A stretch of 64,000 bases of DNA from Pholis gunnellus (GCA_910591455.2 OU342817.1:16791915-16855914), one strand, 5' to 3'. Positions 1 through 13,241 are shown, numbered from the stretch's first letter. Notes: generated by a model not told the origin, from the sequence alone. A program made the numbers and translations.

Positions 1-1223
1 CTTATTTTACTTTTGAATGAATTAACGAAAAAAAAGAGAAAGAAATCTTGCACAATGTCTGGAACCACAACCTTCTCTGAATGACATTACAACCACGGAA
101 GTCATTCCTACTTAAAACAGCACTAATTCATTTTTTTTTGACGTGAAACACCAAAGATGTCGCTTACAGTGCCGAACCCCACAGATAGGTGACACCTGAC
201 TCTGCAGTTCGCCTTCGCTCCGCAGAGCATTTCTTTGCATCTTTCAACTCACCGTTTTGGATTTACAGTCCACACGCTAACTGGTTTGGTTTAGCAGCAG
301 CGAAAAAGCACTAAAACCCAGTGTACTTGCCCAGCACTGCACTAAAGGACCAGATGTTTCCCTCAGGACTTGGTGCAGTAGGCCTACAGCTTGTTGTGCT
401 GCCCCCAAGTGGCCAAAAATAAATCAATTCATGCAAATTTAGGACAATCTTTTTGCCCTAAAATGTGCCTGTGGAAGCTGGGGGAAAAAAAAGACTAAAC
501 TACATTATTTCTGCTAAAAAATTAAAAAAGGTAAAAAACTGGATTTCCAGATGCACATTGTGACAAAAATCGAACCAGCTGGTGTTCAGGTTGTGGTCTC
601 TCCGACAATAAAACATCATGGATATCAAGTTATGAGAAGTCCAGCTGACAGACGGTCAGACAGGACAGACATGTAGCATTCCCTGTGAAGCTGATGAGTT
701 GTGATGAGCCATGATGCCTTCCTCAACACATTCAGCAATATAGTCTCTGTATTCCCATGATGCAACAGACAATGTGTTGAGGGAAGGAACATCAATCATC
801 GTTGATGTTCGGCTTTCCCGTCTTTTTGTCGGGTGCGATTTTGACAGGCTGCCAGCTTCGGAGTAGGGAGTCACTCAATAGCGCTCTCACCCTTCTCTCC
901 ACCTCCGCTATACACCAAACAATCATTATCTCCCCCAATCTCTGTTCAGCTCCATGTGAGCGCCACACTGAACATCATCACAGAAGTCAACGCTCGACTC
1001 CCCGGCTCAGGGAAAAGCAATCCTTTTCCTCTCGTCCCCGGAGCGCTGGGTCTTATTCAAGACCCCTGACTCTCAGAGGAACAGGAGAGAATTATTGACT
1101 GGAGACGATGATGGAGGATAAGCTGCCGCAATACAGAATGTGCCCAACAGAGGGGGAAATAAAGCTCCCCTCAATGACCTACCTATATATGTGCCTGTAC
1201 ACAAGATGTAAGTTAGCATATAT

Positions 1224-1245
1224 ACACACACACACACACACACAC
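1224..1245. repeat. (CA)n microsatellite
   Basis: An uninterrupted run of about 11 CA units inside the dpp6 intron. Confidence 0.95.
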
Positions 1246-2867
1246 TTTCAATTCAGAGCTAAGATGCAGCAAACAACTCTGACCGGCCACACTAGAGTTG
1301 AACCTTCTAACAAGCTACCAACCCCACCTTCATGGCTGGAGGGACTCTCCCGCGGCTCCTCACGAAGACTAGAATGCACAGAAAGGTCCGGCGAGGATGC
1401 AACGTGAACACTGATCTCATGTGTTATTTAATAAAAGACTAAACCAAAGCCAGGAGGCAGGAGAGGGCCCGCTTAGTCAACAGCTAACGGACCTGTGTTA
1501 AACACAGGTCACTACGTCCAGCATGGCTGCTTTTCATTGAGGTGTTCTGGCTCCAGGGTTCGGTGCATGTCGACTGAACGACATGGAGTACTGACACTGA
1601 AGATATCACCGCATCTACGAAACACAAGTGTACAGAGCTCGACCCGCCACGACCATAGCATGCATTTAGAGTTGCAGAATGGTTGAAGATTTACATTTTT
1701 TATTTCTATCATTTGTGACTGATGTAACTTGCTGCTGGCTAATACATACGAATGAACAGGTGAGATGTAAAATGTAACCTGGTGAGCTTTAGAGATGCTG
1801 GAGGGCCTTTTTTTCTCCCCTTTGGACAGATGCGGGCCGGCTGTTTCTACCGTTTTGGGAGTGGCAAGATGAAAAATTCCGATCCGATTTGAAATCGAAG
1901 CACATTTATTGCATCAGAACAGAAATCTGTTGCTTCAAATGTACAAAAGCCAAAGTTACCCCCGCTGTGATACGACCCCGCGTTGACTTTGCAGCTCTGC
2001 CTTTCTGTTTTGCCGTTCTGTGCGTTTGCATGCGTCTGTGCACCGGTTCAACTGTGTCTTTCGCGCGTGCCTGCTTGCGCTCACCTCCCAGGGGTGTGTC
2101 GCTGCTGTATCATGGCGTGGTCGATAAGCGAGTCCGCCCGTGTGACACAACGAATTACCGCTGCCTGGTCTCAGACCAGAGAGAGGCTGTTAGAGGGCTC
2201 GGGAGAAATGGCAGCTCCGCTCCGCTGCTCTAATTCCAGCTGACAGACATTTCCTTCACTCGCTTTAAAGTTCCGTCTTCATTATTAATGATGTACTCCG
2301 GATTATTTCCTCTTTTGATTAGAAAAAGGACTGTTTGTAAACAAGAGGCTACTGAGAAGATGAGAGTCTCGGTAAAAAGGGAGCATCCAGCGCCTTGCTC
2401 AAAGACACTAAAGCAGCACACATCGGGTATGAATTGGCTGCTTTCAGCTGAAATGCACTCTCTGGTTTCGTCTCGCACCCTCTGCAACCGATATGATAAT
2501 TTGATCTTTTCCACCCTCTTGAATTAAACGTGGTAATTAGGCCGCTGATGATTTCTCGGCTGTCTCCGCCAGAAAAGGCCTTTGTCTGTGTCTGCAGGTC
2601 AGAAATCCCTCAATTTGGCTGATGTTGCAAGGTGAACGTATAACCTTTCCAATCCAAGTGAGAGGTGACATTACGTTGCTCTTCTTGGATCTCATCTCGA
2701 CACTGTTAGCTGCGGCAGCTGGCCGGTTTGTAGGAAACCATAGCAACTTGGGTTTTTGTTTGTTTGTCTGTCGTGGAGAAGTAGGATTTTAGGCTTTATT
2801 GGTGCTGGCAGCACGGTGACGGCAAGTACTCTGGTCTGTGTGAACCAGAGCCAAAGCCTGAGCTCAC

Positions 2868-2903
2868 CTACTGTACTGTACGTTGATGTGTACAGTACAG
2901 TAG
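2868..2903. repeat. Perfect 14-bp inverted repeat with 8-base loop
   Basis: CTACTGTACTGTAC (2868-2881) is the exact reverse complement of GTACAGTACAGTAG (2890-2903), with GTTGATGT between. The pairing stops outside the arms. It could form a short hairpin or cruciform but is smaller than a typical pre-miRNA. Confidence 0.85.
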
Positions 2904-4110
2904 AGTTGGTGCTTTGATTGGAACACAACAGTCTCACAACAGTGCATGGCTAAGCTGTTCAAAAAATACGTGATAAATAGTTTATTGCATGTGCTTTGCA
3001 TTTGAAACACCGATGAAATGACACAGTCCACGGGGATAAAAACTCTCATGACAGCAAATTACAGATAAAGGAACAAACTTAATCTGCAATTCTTACCCTT
3101 TCCTTCCTCCAAAAGAGCTGCACTGCTGTTTTTTAACCACGCAACTAATAAAGGCTGATCATTGACAGAAAAACGTTGAAACCATAGCCTGAAGTTGTAC
3201 AATAAACAAAACAAACTGAGACACGGGGGCACAGGGAGAGACAGGGAGAAACGAAAATCGGTACAAAAGAAAGATCTTCACTATCAACAGAGAAGTTTCA
3301 TCTGTGGAGTGAGCTGATCTCCTGTGAAAAGCAGGAGAAGATGATGTGACTGCTATCACATATTTTACACACTCTGCATGCTTTGCTGTTTTGTGCTTCT
3401 GACATGTATGTTTTTAAGTGTCTAATAATGCAACATAATCTAGTCTATGTTTCTATTTAACATAATTAGCCCTATGTTTAATGGCTTCGTATGTGTTGTT
3501 ATGTGAGCCTCTGTGTTGCATGTCCTGTTAGTACTTTACAATATAAGAGAGTCCTAAATGATGTTTCTACTTATATTAATATTCTCTCTTCTCTTATTGT
3601 GTCTGCATGCTTTGTAAAGGGTAAACATTGCATAACTTTGTAAATAATAGTCATCATATATTCTGTTTTTAGGTTGACTTTGTAACATCTGGACTACAGA
3701 TGAAACATAGCCTCTTGGCTAACTGGCGCATTTACAGAAATGTTTTATTAATGTGCACTGTCCCTACCAAATAAAACAATAAATAAATAATGTGAATGAA
3801 ACTCAAAACCAAACGCCTGCATGGAGGCTCGATAACAGCCGATGATGTGTTTGTTACTTTAGGGGATCTTCAGAGCGGAAAGTCTACCGCGAGTGACTGA
3901 AGCTGAGCATCAACCATTGTGCAGGATCCTCGTCTCATCGAGGTGTAATAAGGCTCCTCTGTATTCAAACACTGACTAATATCCACTGTCAGCTTGTGTA
4001 ATAACAAAGTAAATCATCAAGAGGAAGAGGCACAGCCTCCCAGCGAGGCAGCAGCCTGCCGACGCACTGTTGACAGGTCGGTGGAGGTGGTGGGGGAGGG
4101 GCGGTGTGGC

Positions 4111-4137
4111 GGGGGGGGGGGGGGGGGGGGGGGGGGG
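4111..4137. repeat. Homopolymer of 27 G
   Basis: A pure G27 run preceded by G-rich DNA from about 4079. Such tracts can form G-quadruplexes and are often mis-sized by sequencing. Confidence 0.9.
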
Positions 4138-4447
4138 TAATTGATGGCTTGTCAACAGAGCGTTGAGGTCATGGGGTGAGGGATGGACGACCTGTTGAGG
4201 TGCCCTCTGGAAACAGAGGAGCAAAAAAAAAAAACAGGTCGATAACGAATGAGTCTGCAACCAAGCTCCGGAAACAGGAGAGGCTGATGAAGGCGAATGA
4301 CTGTTTTCAGAATAGAGGAGGGAAAAAAACCAACTCGTCACACTCGTCACGGTGGACGTAGCATGATGCGTGACACCAGCGCAGGATGCTCAGTGTGCAA
4401 TGTGAGAGCTGCGTCATCTCCAGATGGCAGTCAGCATCCCCAGCGAG

Positions 4448-4456
4448 CAGCAGCAG

Positions 4457-4503
<47 letters not shown>

Positions 4504-4512
4504 TGTGTGTGT
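4448..4512. repeat. CAG run followed by (GT)n microsatellite
   Basis: Four CAG units (4448-4460) lead directly into about 19 GT units (4461-4499), then GCGC and more GT to 4512. The Cys/Val-rich open frames across it are products of the repeat, not genes. Confidence 0.95.
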
Positions 4513-5400
4513 TCTCAAAGCCTATACAGCCTCACCCTTTCCACCCTTTCCACCTTTGCAACCATGGCAACGGCGAGCAAGTGGTCCTGCTGAGGATGCT
4601 GCGTGGAGCGACAGAGCGTTTGCCTTGTGCGCCCCTTTTCCTGTGCGTTTGAATGGTCAACCTGGCATTGAGTGTCTTTTTTTATTTAGATTCTAGCTTA
4701 TTTTAATGGATATACATTTATTCAGTTTGACTTATACCTGTAAATAGCTTTTAATATTTGGGTTTTTAATGTTTTGACTTGCGTGAGGCACTTTGTTATG
4801 TGGTTTCTGAAAAGTGCTCTAAAAAGAAACTTCTATTTAAGCTCAAATTTGTTACGTTTAAGCTCCATGATCCAGCGCAACACCTTGAAGCTGCTGTAAT
4901 CAATATTTCTATATTGAATGGATCAATTGACTACATGTTATGTGAAGGTGTTCGTGGCGATGATCCCACAGAGAATTACTGTTTCACAAACTCTGCAGTT
5001 CCCCTCAGCTTACAGAGCGTTGCAGCATCTCTCTGTTTTGGTTCACTCTCACCCACTGAACATTACCTGCTTAGCACTAGACAGCAGATAGACAAAACAA
5101 GTGACTAGTTGGTGAACATAGTGAAGCATTCAGCAGCTAAGGAGACCGATATCTTCTTCCAAAGTCGACTGGAGAGCGAAAAAGAGTGTTAATATTGGAT
5201 TTAAGTTTGTCAGGTGGACAGACACACGACTCCAAATAAAGGCTAAAGGCTCATTTTAAACTGTGTACTATGTCTTTGCCATTGTCGGATAAAACCGTAG
5301 GTCAAATGTGACCTCAACACCTCACTTACGACCGTCATGCCTCCAGTGGTAAAAACAACAAAAGCCAGTTGTTAGAAGATATAAAAATACAAAGCAAATG

Positions 5401-5530
5401 AGTTCCCTGCTGGACTGGAGGCGTAAGGCGCTGACCATGAACTGCAAAGTCACTGGTTCCAATCCAGCCTCTCTCTGTCCCCTCATTTCCTGTCATCTCT
5501 CAACCGTTGACTCCCATAAGGGTCGCCTAT
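5401..5530 (+). repeat. Degenerate tRNA-derived SINE-like sequence
   Basis: GCGTAAGGCGCTGACC (5421-5436) resembles a degraded tRNA-type A box. GGTTCCAATCC (5456-5466) is one base from the pol III B-box consensus at tRNA-like spacing. The tail after the B box (CCTCATTTCCTGTCATCTCTC) resembles the unique region I recall from tRNA-derived fish SINEs. No intact tRNA acceptor stem is visible, so it is not called a tRNA gene. Confidence 0.45.
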
Positions 5531-5987
5531 TGAAATGTATGTGAGCTGTTCAGAACAGCAGCATGTGTCCCATGAAGTGCACGTGCTTTGAATTCACATC
5601 TTGCCGTTTTTGCACTGGACTGTGTTGTTAAAGGGGGAGGGGGGGGGGGGCTACATCATCATCACACCATAGTTTTGGAAGAATGCAGCAGGTAACGAAG
5701 AAGCCAGCGGCGGCTATCAGTTAACAGTCGGTATACCTGAAGCGTACACAGCTGTAGCCCGACCGCAGAGATAATGAGGACGGCCTATCACATCTCGCTG
5801 CTCTCTTTCTTTCGTCTGGCTGCTCATGTTGAGCTCCATCTGGCTGACTTATCTGAGCTTCTGGACCTCAAAGGGAAGCACACTGCAAAAAACTAAGACT
5901 TGGGAACTGGGCCAAACTGTTTAACTCAGATCTGGAGTATCTCTGGAAGTAGAAGGCACAGCTAAGTGCATATGAGGACAGGCAGGG

Positions 5988-5990
<3 letters not shown>

Positions 5991-6080
<90 letters not shown>
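5991..6080. repeat. Long (GT)n microsatellite
   Basis: About 90 bases of GT repeat with a single GCGAGC interruption near 6046-6050, in the dpp6 intron. Confidence 0.95.
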
Positions 6081-6081
<1 letters not shown>

Positions 6082-7761
6082 TCAGCCCTGGGCAGTAGTA
6101 TCTGAATTAAATTTTACACTTAAATCACACAGTCAGGGTGATTAATGAGTCACACTGTTTGAACTCCAACTTCCTGCGATCAAAAACAGGACAAAACAAT
6201 CATGCAGACAGGGGATTTACCTTTGACAATATTACCAAAGTGAATCTTAAAATTAAAATTCATTTAAAAGATGACAGCCATGCAGGTATGATGAGGTTTT
6301 ACAGGATGAACTCCGTGATACCCAGCTAAGGATACTGAAATACAATGGTGACACTATAAAAGCACTCCAGGAATCTATAAAAGAGAAACCTGATAGCTCA
6401 CAGCTCTTTGTGTTCATCCCCGGAGATGTAGCCTGCGTAACCTCCATGTTTCAAAACCAAGTCTTTGCTACCAGGATCCTCAGGGAGAATATCCTACTTT
6501 TTCTCTATCGTATGTAAATTCCAGTAGACTTTTAATAAAAAATCTGTAGCCTAGGAGGAGAAAAAAGAAAATCACTAATGCATTGTAGAGCAGCGTGCCA
6601 GTCTCTGTTCCCTGTGGGAAAAAGGTTTTTCACTAATGACTCGCGCTTAAACATGAACATATTTGCTTATAAAGAATGTATCTATTTATAAAAGTAAATA
6701 TAATCTGACTAAGTATTAACTCTTTGATGTAATCATGATACAGGCCAGTAGCTGAAATCGGTGATTTGAGAACAGTAAGTGTTCCGAGATCCAGCTTGAG
6801 GCTTAATTATGAATCAGTAACATGTAAAGCTCATTTACATAACCGACAGGTAATGAATACCAAAACTTAGAAAGCACACGGAGACGGTTGAGATCACCAA
6901 ATCAAAAACAATAGAACTCTAAAAATAGGAGCTTCACTTTGAGATGAAGGACGTTTGACTGAAAAACAAGAAGTCAAACTATTTTTAGTGGTCTGCCGTT
7001 GGAAGAGTCAGATGGACTTGATTCTCTGAAGGGCATTACTTCCTTTGAATCTCTGACTGTAAGGACTAATTCTTTTCAAGGGAATTTCTTTTAAGCTTGG
7101 TCTTATATTTTCATTTATATAAAGAAGGAAAAACAATACGTATAAACATAAAGTAAACATAGCACGGATATGTGCTGCCCCATTTTTGTTGTACATATAT
7201 CGCATTTGATTCTGTCTTTAAATGATTTCCTGTAAGGTGTCATCTTGTGTTGCATACTGATCGTTATACGTTGGAAAAGCTTATAAAAATAAAAGAAATC
7301 ACATTTTTAAGTCCAATTTCAGTGAGAAGAAATGAGCAAATCTGTTTGAGTGAGAGTCGAGTCTTCATGTATGCGGTTCTGAGAAAACGTGCATGAATAC
7401 TTTGTTAAACTTGTCTACCCAGACTTCTGTAGAGTCACTTGTCGCCTATCCACGTGAGACACAAACAGAGAGAAATGTTTATATTTTCTCTCCTTTCGTC
7501 TGTGCAGAAAGAAAAAAAGTCAATACAGGTCGGCTCATAAAAGTCTCCCGGGGCTCCAGTCCGAAGGTTAAATGTCAGCTGTATTTCACCTTTACATACA
7601 GCAGCCATTAATTAAGGACACTTGTGGGTTTCTATTAGCAGTAAAGGGTACCGGCGAGGAGAAAAGAACTACTGCTGATGTCTCCCTAGGTGACTCAAAC
7701 TCTACCACAGAGTATTGATGCTTATACCCGGAGCACAGCAACAACTAATCAATCCTGCAAA

Positions 7762-7788
7762 ACACACACAGACACACACACACACACC
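7762..7788. repeat. (CA)n microsatellite
   Basis: A CA run interrupted once by GA. Confidence 0.9.
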
Positions 7789-9897
7789 AAAAGCTGCAGT
7801 AAACAAAGTAAACAGCTTTTACAAAAAAAAAGAACATTTCCCATTTTCTCCCCAGCTTTGATTAAAACAATGCAGCTCGACTTGCATCTAAAGGATTTTA
7901 GAAACAAGCTGAAAATCACGCAGGTAAATATTTGGATACGTGAAATGAACATTGACATTTCCAAGTCAATTTGTGCCCTCTCCCTCTGCAAAATGAATGG
8001 AAACAACAACAGTGCGTTAAAACTTTTACAGAGCGGTAGGTGGGGTAGGAAATAGTCTCATCTCCTGAGACTAAAGGCAATTTCATGCTCCGGCACGACT
8101 CGGGGGGACATCCGGACTAAAGGTGACCCCAAGATTAACGGTGCAAACCTAATAAATATATTGGAAATCCTGCAGCACAATAGCATCTCCTGGTCACACT
8201 CCTAAAATCCAATCCCAAGGTTTAACTGCTAGGGAAAATCACAATTTTGAATTTTGCAGCAGTGAATTATCATAAGATGAACATATACAGTAGAGGTCCA
8301 TAAAGGAAATGGGGGAAATATGGCAAGCCCGTTGTTGTTGACAGCCAGAGCAGTGTCAGAGTTCCGCCTGTTGCCAACCGTACCGCCTGATGTGACGAAC
8401 ATCAATAATTCAGAGGAACATCACAGCGTTGGCAGCTATTTAAAGATCAAAGGCCAGTCATGTACACTTGCGTTTGCTGTAGGTTGGAACTAGTGTCATC
8501 TGCACACAAGCAACACGCATATTACGTAAGGAGTCGCTTCATCGGGCCTCAATGGAGGCAGAGAGAGTCAAACCAAAAGACTGAAGCACCCGTGTTACCT
8601 TGTTGGTTTCTACTCTTTGCTTCAAAGAGGGCTAATCACTGAATATCTGCCTTGGATACCTAGGGTTGGAAAAATGTAAAAAGACTATATAAAAGCACCA
8701 GGAACAACCACCACGAAGGCAAGGTAGCCAGAAACGTTTGAAGAATAAAGCATTATCTGTTGGAGAGGAGCTGTGCAATGTGCAACTTTTAGCTATTTGT
8801 ATTTGCTGTTGTGCATTTTTGCTGTGTGCGCAGTCGCAGAGAAAGAACCTGTTGGAAAGACAAACCTGGACATTGACAACCCAAAGTGATACAGAGCTCT
8901 ATAAATACTGCTAAAATCTGCTCAAAGCAAAGCATTACTTTCATTAGGCACTTGTATTTAGGAGGCTAAATCTGTCAATAGGTCACATACTGTCTCATAT
9001 GAGGGAACTTAATCCATTTTTGGGTAACCTGAAGACAAATATAATGGCAATAGTACTGTAACAACATAACCAGAGTGTCAGAGACATGAAGCCGACTCAG
9101 AGTCACAATAGAGATCTTCTCATTGTTGCATAATAGTACTAGGTCCAAACTGGATAGGATTCATATCCAAACAGTGCAACTAATCTCTCATAACTAGCAG
9201 TAGCAAATCAATGTCTGGAGTTGGCGTTTTGGTTTCGAAGACAAGTGTGCAACTCATCTAAGAGGCCCAAGAACGTCTTCCCCTTTGACTAAATTTAGAT
9301 TTCCTGGCTCCAGTGCATGAACTGCCAAGATGGTGAACAGCAAACAAACAAAAAAATTAAACATGAACTTAAAAAAATAAAAAACTACAGACTACACCCA
9401 TGTTTTGCCACAATCACGACCAAATGATGTTCTTTGCTATTTCAGCACCACGGACAGCGCACACAAACACAGACAATCTAAATAAAATCACATCAGACGG
9501 TGGTGATTTTCACATTGTCTTTGTCTGTTAAACAATGCTGTGGATGCTCCAAGAAAAATGAAATGAAATATGAAAGAAGAAGGTGATCAATGACAAAAGA
9601 CACAGACAGTGACCACAACTTTCACAGGCCCTCTGAGATGTTTATCCAACTGAATCTGAAGACAGCTTGACAAAAGAAAATTATGCAACCAAACAACACA
9701 AACAAAACAAATCAAATTCTAGCAAGAGTTAGTTACACTGCCAACTTCTTGAGCAAAACTGTTAACATGTCTATACCTCCATGGATATTACTCTCAGCTT
9801 ATTACTGTGTTTGTATGGAGCATGTGTCTTATCTAAACTAAACATCTGGAGGTTGTTTTCATAAGGGAGGGTTATGTCGGGTAATAAAGTAGAAGTG

Positions 9898-9903
9898 TCT
9901 TAC
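9898..9903 (-). other. dpp6: dpp6 long-isoform exon 1 splice donor
   Basis: Read on the minus strand the sequence is GAT|GTAAGA, a good U1 donor. It leaves the exon in phase 0, the same phase as the distal alternative exon at 24497-24553. Confidence 0.8.
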
Positions 9904-10095
9904 ATCCTCGTCCTCCTTCGAGCTTTTTTTGCGGTACTGGACGTGAGGTCTGCCATCGACGAGCTGCTGAGGGGTCTTCGCTGCGTTTTCCTCGTCTGCA
10001 ACCTGACCACCGAGAAGGTGGCTGGCCTCAGGTGGGTGCGGGAAGGAATTGGCCGTGCTAATCTTCCCGTTGAATCTCTGATACAGCGAAGCCAT
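9904..10095 (-). CDS. dpp6: dpp6 alternative coding exon 1, long isoform (partial gene)
   Basis: This exon encodes the cytoplasmic N-terminus of DPP6 (DPPX), a type II single-pass membrane protein. DPP6 has a dipeptidyl-peptidase fold that lacks catalytic activity, and it binds Kv4 channels to speed their gating and trafficking. The 64 codons begin MASLYQRFNGKISTANSF and include PPEASHLLGGQ, matching my recall of the vertebrate long-isoform N-terminus (MASLYQRF, PPEASHLLGG). The middle is more divergent and shorter than the human Gly-rich linker, and the end is acidic (KEDED). The ATG has A at -3 and G at +4 and is the first in-frame ATG. The exon ends on GAT followed by the donor GTAAGA (9898-9903), phase 0. 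The transmembrane exon should follow at lower coordinates but I did not find it in the window. Teleosts have dpp6a and dpp6b; I cannot say which this is. Confidence 0.9.
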
Positions 10096-10658
10096 ATTAT
10101 AGGTCCAGTTCAGATAAAGCAACTTACAGCATGTCAGAGCCACAGACGGGTCTCGCCTGAGTCGAGTATTTTTTTTAAAAAATGTTTAGGGAAGATCTAA
10201 TGGTTTTCTGTGCGCCTCGAGGAGGACCGATGGCAGGCGGCCAGTTTTCACCTCCGGGTCGAAGCAACAACACAAAAAAAAAAGATAAGGTAAATATACC
10301 GAGCTAGTAAATAAGCATCTGTGGATAGCAGATTACTCACAACCTGAAGTGATAGACCGATATAAAGCTAAATCCTTGGCAGCAGCGATGTCCTTTCAGC
10401 TTTTGTCCGGGCGCACAGCAGACTGGTAGGCTGAAGGTGTCAATAGTTGTCTCTCATCTGTATTCACAGCACGCTGTCTCTCCAGTTTCCTGACGCCGCC
10501 AACACAGCGAGGCAGCAGGCGGATGCGCGCCGAGTTTTCGATCAGATACTCGATCCCCCCGCCAGACTCCCGGTGATTGTCCGCGAAATGAGAAGAGCGC
10601 GAGATAATGTTTCGACACTTTCGGCTCGGTTTCGTGGCGGCCCGTCCTCAGCGCACGA

Positions 10659-10694
<36 letters not shown>

Positions 10695-10900
10695 TGTGTG
10701 TGTGTGTGAAGGACGAAGGGAGCTCGGCGGTGTACTCTCCGCAGACGCGCTCTGCATGAGAAGTGACCCGCGCTGAGAGAGAGAGCAGCGCTACTGTATT
10801 GTGCTTTCTGTCGCCGCACTTCTCCGGGGCGCCGTTTTACGCACAGACACGCCACCGGCGCAGCGTGGAGTTTCACCTAATTGTTGGTCATTTACAACGT
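10096..10900 (-). promoter_or_regulatory. dpp6: Probable 5' leader and CpG-rich promoter of dpp6 long isoform
   Basis: The DNA directly upstream of the long-isoform ATG becomes rich in G, C and CpG at about 10480-10900 (for example GCGCGCCGAG, TTTCGGCTCGG and GGCGCCG patches), unlike the AT-rich flanks. This is the usual look of a TATA-less vertebrate promoter. A (GT)n tract interrupts it at 10662-10708. I cannot place the transcription start, and no TATA box stands out. The open stretches on both strands here look like by-products of the GC content and the repeat. Confidence 0.5.
10662..10708. repeat. (GT)n microsatellite in the dpp6 leader/promoter region
   Basis: About 23 GT units with one GA interruption, about 570 bases upstream of the dpp6 long-isoform ATG. 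On the minus (transcribed) strand it reads as CA repeats. It may be in the leader or the promoter. Confidence 0.95.
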
Positions 10901-12374
10901 CTGCTTAACGAGGCGCACTCGTGTACGATTTCATGAACGAGGTCATAACATTTTCTCCCAAATGATTGTAGACCTGTTTGGTCCCAGGGCGGAGCTCGAG
11001 TGCCTCTCGGTGGCGCGCTAGATTAGGGCAGGCTGGCCACACCTCTACCTCAGGTGTAAAACAACAAATCCACTTGTTTTTGCTGACGTTTTCTGAGAAC
11101 ATTCAGATCTTGAAGCTATAAGCTCGAGAACAACAAATCTACAGGCGGACATTCTTTTCATTTCACTAACAGCCAGAAAACACAGTCACATGCAGCAAAT
11201 GTGTTTGTCCTGCAACAAAACAAAACAAAGCAAGGTCCTCTACTTTCCTTAAGATCCCTTACAGTAAGAATTAAAAACACAAAAAGCATCTCTCTTCCCT
11301 GATGTACGCAGTTTCCCCTTTTCTATCATCTATTTCCAGTCAGTCCACATTGGGCACTACAATTCACGCTTGAAATGCTCACAGCGAGTCCAAAGATATG
11401 CAGCTCTCTGGTAAATGCAGAATATTGGCTTATGTGTGGAGGGAGGGGAAAGGCTCTCGAGTCAAAGTGTTAAAATCTGTGCCGTCCATGTCATGGACGC
11501 CACAGGCGAACACCCCGCAGCCTCTTACTGTGACAGCTCAAACCATCACTCCACCGGGCCGAGCCGTATTTCTGGGAAATAGGTCATCTTCACATGGGTA
11601 CAACTTCAAAGCCGCACTAAAGCGTGGCTCAAAACAGCCCCTCACACATTCGGCTGAATAGCACTGTTTTGCATCTCCCATTAAGTTAAATCAAGTGTAT
11701 TGCAGAGAGCACTCAAGGCAGACTGAATACAACAGCAGAGACGAAAATATTCTATATTTGACATTGAACAAAGAGCGAGTTTCAATTATTTTTTTCCCCC
11801 CTTTTTTTGACAAATGGTGCAGTCATCTTCCTCTCTGAAAGAATTGCTGGAGGCTCACTGAAACGTGGCTTGTATTCTGAATCCTGTTTCTCTTCACTTG
11901 GAATCAATTGTCCTTCATAAACAAACTGAATTTGTTTGATGCATGCTTTTTAATTGCAGCAGAGATTTATGTTGCGGGCAGGCTGAGCATCCGGGCTCCC
12001 GACAGCCTCCGCTTACACTCGCCTTGGTCCCTGTCATCATTTGTTTCTCTAGTTCATCAATGCCTTTCCTGGGTCTGCGCACCCACCGGGGAAATAGGTC
12101 AGAGTCACTTGACATCCGTCCCCGGCCTCCCTGATAGATGTCTTCCAATCTCCACCACCTTGTTGGGGAGCTATTGTGAACTGCCTGGCTGCTTTAACGC
12201 TCCCCTCAGGACCTCGCCGGGAACCACAGGCTCAGCTCGACTCCCCATATCGCCTCCTCGCAGATACGGCAGCTGACTGGAGCTGTACGCCTGTACGCCG
12301 CTCTTACAAACATCACTGCAGTCAAGCACATGCATTATAAGAGGCAAAATGCGGAGAGGCATGTAATAACAGCT

Positions 12375-12403
12375 ATGATGATGATGATGATGATGATGAT
12401 GAT
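12375..12403. repeat. (ATG)n trinucleotide repeat
   Basis: Nine to ten ATG/GAT units. On the opposite strand it encodes a poly-His stretch that should not be taken as a protein. Confidence 0.95.
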
Positions 12404-13241
12404 AGCTGCAGCACACCTAATACCTCTGTGGATAGCTAATGGTGCTGTTGGAGCCAGTGCAAGTTACTTCAGGTGAGATATGGGACATTGTAATTATTTT
12501 TTTCAGGCTCGTAACAGATGCATTTTAATCTGAATGACGTAATGCACGTCTGTGCACTTTATCACGCCGCGAGTGATGGATTTAGGGCTCAGTGAAGTCC
12601 CTTGGGTGAGGGATTTAAACACAGAAGTAACCACATCATTTAACTGAATGTGCGCAGGTGTTATCTTGTTGTATAAAAGGGCATGGAAGTAAGTCATTTG
12701 CTTTCCGGTTATTGTGGAAATGAAGTTAAAATACTAGTTCTCACATGCGCCATGGAGTACTGGAACCCTGAGGTAGCCTGCAGGTAAAATCCCAGCACTG
12801 CCTAGAAGACACAGACACTTCAGTTTTGTTGGCAAAAAAGACTCAAGAGGAACCGAGAAATCAGAGAAACAAAAAATGGTGAGCAAACTCATGTCCAGCA
12901 CGTAAATAAACAGTAAAAAGGTTTATAGCAACCATTTGGGCTTTCTAATATTTGGTTCTTTTCTGTTTTAGTATAAAGCCTTCCCTCCATGAAGCGTGTT
13001 TAAGGCCATTTATAGTATACTTTCTTGTTCAAAAGTATGTAAAACAGAGTTAAGTGGGGTGATAAGCTTGAGGCTGAGCTCAGTGTCTCACATGTTTCAT
13101 AACACATATAAATATAATGTGATGCACATATTAATGTCTTTGCACGAACTGAAATGTGACCAGAGGCCAACTAGTTTCCATCATCATGCTACACATGGCA
13201 ACAAAATGACTCACAAATTAATTTGATGGAAGAGCAAACGG

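Larger units (their letters stand above)
1..9897. other. dpp6 intronic DNA, no exon recognised
   Basis: This stretch lies downstream of the dpp6 long-isoform exon and should belong to its first intron. I looked on the minus strand for the conserved transmembrane exon (an NPPQRNW-like motif) and for the short-isoform exon and found neither. It holds simple repeats, a SINE-like patch at 5401-5530 and an inverted repeat at 2868-2903. The open frames are short, overlap each other on both strands and resemble nothing I know. Confidence 0.6.

Noticed and set aside
5421..5466. Possible functional tRNA gene (A- and B-box-like motifs)
   Set aside because: No acceptor stem or anticodon arm can be folded and the A box is poor; it fits a degenerate SINE head better.
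10093..10143. Upstream extension of the dpp6 long-isoform start
   Set aside because: The in-frame extension starts at a GTG codon and lacks conservation. The ATG at 10095 matches the known N-terminus and has a good initiation context.
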